From positions 1-64,000 of the forward strand of contig NZ_MAQX01000037.1 in NCBI RefSeq assembly GCF_001682865.1: a DNA stretch of 64,000 nt, in the 5' to 3' direction. The stretch comes from Bacillus sp. FJAT-26390. GTDB lineage: Bacteria; Bacillota; Bacilli; Paenibacillales; Paenibacillaceae. A program made the translations under genes and the position numbers. Each line of letters begins with the position of its first letter. The first letter of the stretch is position 1. The notes beneath the pieces are model-generated. The model saw only the letters and a list, made by a program, of their open reading frames with translations. It was not told where the DNA came from and did not search any database. Positions 63,945 to 64,000 of this stretch are shown here, piece by piece.

Positions 63945-63985
63945 GGAAGTGCAGCTCTCGATTAGAGCTGCACTTCCTTTTTCAT
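63945..63985 (+). terminator. Terminator after the TetR gene
   Basis: GGAAGTGCAGCTCT-CGATT-AGAGCTGCACTTCC followed by TTTTTC. A long perfect stem directly after the stop. Confidence 0.9.
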
Positions 63986-64000
63986 TATCCTATTTAACCG

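Noticed and set aside
1..64000. CRISPR array, tRNA/rRNA genes, insertion sequences or prophage
   Set aside because: No regularly spaced repeats, cloverleaf or rRNA-like sequence, transposase/integrase motif or phage structural gene was seen on either strand.

Overview
The window looks like chromosomal DNA of a Paenibacillus-like, spore-forming member of the Bacillota. The pointers are SLH-anchored giant exoproteins, YheC/YheD spore-coat ATP-grasp proteins, a YesM/YesN-type two-component pair beside LplB/YtcP-type sugar permeases, strong AGGAGG ribosome sites with frequent TTG/GTG starts, and base composition close to half GC. No rRNA, tRNA, CRISPR array, transposase or phage gene was seen. 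Family names are from reading motifs by eye; no database search was run.

Layout. 0-9.6 kb holds small metabolic, regulatory and stress genes: a WYL regulator divergent from a DinB protein, a spermidine-synthase-like/GNAT/VOC group, a stalk-domain exoprotein, a beheaded DHA2 efflux pump still carrying its TetR-type operator/promoter, a chemoreceptor, and an AAC(3)-like acetyltransferase behind a lipoprotein. 9.8-16.1 kb holds an orphan ParB-like protein and then a four-gene operon (type III polyketide synthase, methyltransferase, FAD oxidoreductase, MMPL exporter) that probably makes and exports an alkyl-pyrone or phenolic lipid. 16.5-24.1 kb is one 2543-residue SLH protein whose glycosidase/CHB_HEX/NPCBM block is present twice in tandem. 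24.4-30.3 kb has a metallophosphoesterase, an alpha/beta hydrolase, a DUF4153/DUF4173 membrane protein, an SgrR-like regulator and ThpR.

30.5-37.2 kb is a cell-surface or spore block: two NlpC/P60 proteins, a CapA-like protein coupled to a tiny membrane protein, and three YheC/YheD ATP-grasp proteins around a divergent promoter region. 37.3-46.8 kb is mixed housekeeping: aldo/keto reductase, SWIM-SNF2 helicase, HxlR/quinone-oxidoreductase pair, Nudix hydrolase, an M23 peptidase next to a bactofilin, and lipoate ligase. 46.9-47.9 kb carries two tiny paralogous proteins and an intergenic patch of repeats and hairpins.

47.9-59.7 kb is the most coherent system: two sugar permeases, their binding lipoprotein and an SLH-anchored GH85 endo-beta-N-acetylglucosaminidase in one operon, divergent from a YesM/YesN-type sensor and regulator, with a cre-like site for each side. 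It reads as capture, cutting and import of N-glycan-type oligosaccharides. The window ends with a GGDEF/EAL protein and a divergent SDR/TetR pair.
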